Part shown: piece by piece, positions 63,813 to 64,000 of the stretch
How the letters are laid out: each line of letters begins with the position of its first letter
Position numbering within the stretch: position 1 is the stretch's first letter
Source of the DNA: an uncultured Lachnospiraceae bacterium
GTDB taxonomy: Bacteria > Bacillota > Clostridia > Lachnospirales > Lachnospiraceae
Assembly (NCBI GenBank): GCA_934394565.1
Contig: CAKRQV010000004.1
Span: 1 to 64,000 of the forward strand
Length of the DNA stretch: 64,000 nt
Reading direction: 5' to 3'
Notes under the pieces: generated by a model
The model's input: only the letters and a program-made list of their open reading frames with translations
Databases searched by the model: none
What the model was told of the DNA's origin: nothing
Translations under genes and position numbers: made by a program

Positions 63813-63872
63813 TGTATGGACTGTCACACGAGCAATGCCCATAAATTACAGCGTCTCTTTATAAAATGACAC

Positions 63873-63931
63873 AAAAAGTCCGGAAGCCCCGTACACATTT
63901 TACCGTGCACGGGTAACTTCCAGACTTTTTT
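63873..63931. terminator. Bidirectional intrinsic terminator
   Basis: Long stem AAAAAGTC-GGAAG with CTTCC-GACTTTTT and inner CGT/ACG and CAC/GTG pairs, followed by TTTTTTT on the plus strand and TTTTTGTG on the minus strand. It serves the 74-residue gene (plus) and the gene entering from the right (minus). Confidence 0.87.
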
Positions 63932-63957
63932 TATCATCAGCTACATTTTTCTGTATG

Positions 63958-64000
63958 TTATTTTTCTTCCTGATAGGCATACCCGCCTTCGATCGCATGG
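63958..64000 (-). CDS. C-terminus of a gene running off the window
   Basis: The minus strand ends in HAIEGGYAYQEEK followed by TAA at 63960-63958, just upstream of the shared terminator. Only 13 residues are visible, too few for a product. It is called because of the terminator spacing and the protein-like composition. Confidence 0.55.
   Translation of the reverse strand, partial: HAIEGGYAYQEEK

Noticed and set aside
1..64000. CRISPR arrays, prophage or insertion sequences
   Set aside because: No regularly spaced repeats, transposase, integrase or phage structural genes are visible on either strand.

Overview
The window looks like chromosomal DNA of an anaerobic Firmicute, most likely a gut Lachnospiraceae (Clostridia). 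The support is a clostridial-type RNase P RNA, dgt-dnaG-rpoD-trmK and era-recO-glyQS gene orders, a single-chain pyruvate:ferredoxin oxidoreductase, aspartate carbamoyltransferase with a PyrI subunit, CDP-glycerol-type wall polymer genes, and a 33-residue small protein that I recall from Lachnospiraceae genomes. Family level is inference. Most genes lie on the minus strand; nearly all have clear Shine-Dalgarno sequences and many operons end in intrinsic terminators. I see no prophage, insertion sequence or CRISPR array.

Layout. 1-12.5 kb: a partial tRNA-Val, an uncharacterised gene coupled to an ArsC/Spx-like gene, a glycogen debranching enzyme, a TrkA/TrkH potassium system, ThrH, a small coiled-coil protein, a purine permease, MetY and a pRiA4b-ORF3-like protein. 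12.5-22.5 kb: one long operon (siroheme-reductase-like protein, M16 metalloprotease, secreted beta-helix protein, era, recO, lipoprotein, glyQS) with stop/start overlaps at two junctions, behind a consensus promoter. 22.6-26.1 kb: monocistronic nifJ. 26.3-48.6 kb: a large cell-surface polymer region with three proteins carrying CDP-glycerol glycerophosphotransferase domains (one fused to a GT2 domain), a TagGH-type ABC exporter, a Stealth phosphotransferase, YfhO, a WecE aminotransferase, two polyprenyl-type GT2 enzymes, an ATP-grasp enzyme, a Wzy/WaaL-like polymerase, an L,D-transpeptidase and a plus-strand lipoprotein. 48.8-52.4 kb: pyrBI, maf, a HAD hydrolase and rnpB. 52.4-52.7 kb: a candidate small RNA with two tandem hairpin units. 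52.8-59.5 kb: nucleoside kinase and the dgt-dnaG-rpoD-trmK macromolecular-synthesis operon. 59.6-64 kb: two uncharacterised genes, a WYL regulator preceded by a small ORF, a HicAB toxin-antitoxin pair, a small orphan gene and the end of another gene.

The most unusual structure is a pair of intergenic elements at 39088-39324 and 59654-59866. Each has a core of about 115-119 nt, about 80% identical between copies and folding into the same multi-stem structure with five compensatory base-pair changes. Each core sits at the tip of a long inverted repeat (59 bp perfect; 49 bp with two mismatches) whose sequence is entirely different between the two copies. I do not recognise this as a described element. 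It combines a conserved structured core with locus-specific palindromic arms, which suggests a novel structured RNA or a hairpin-based mobile element.
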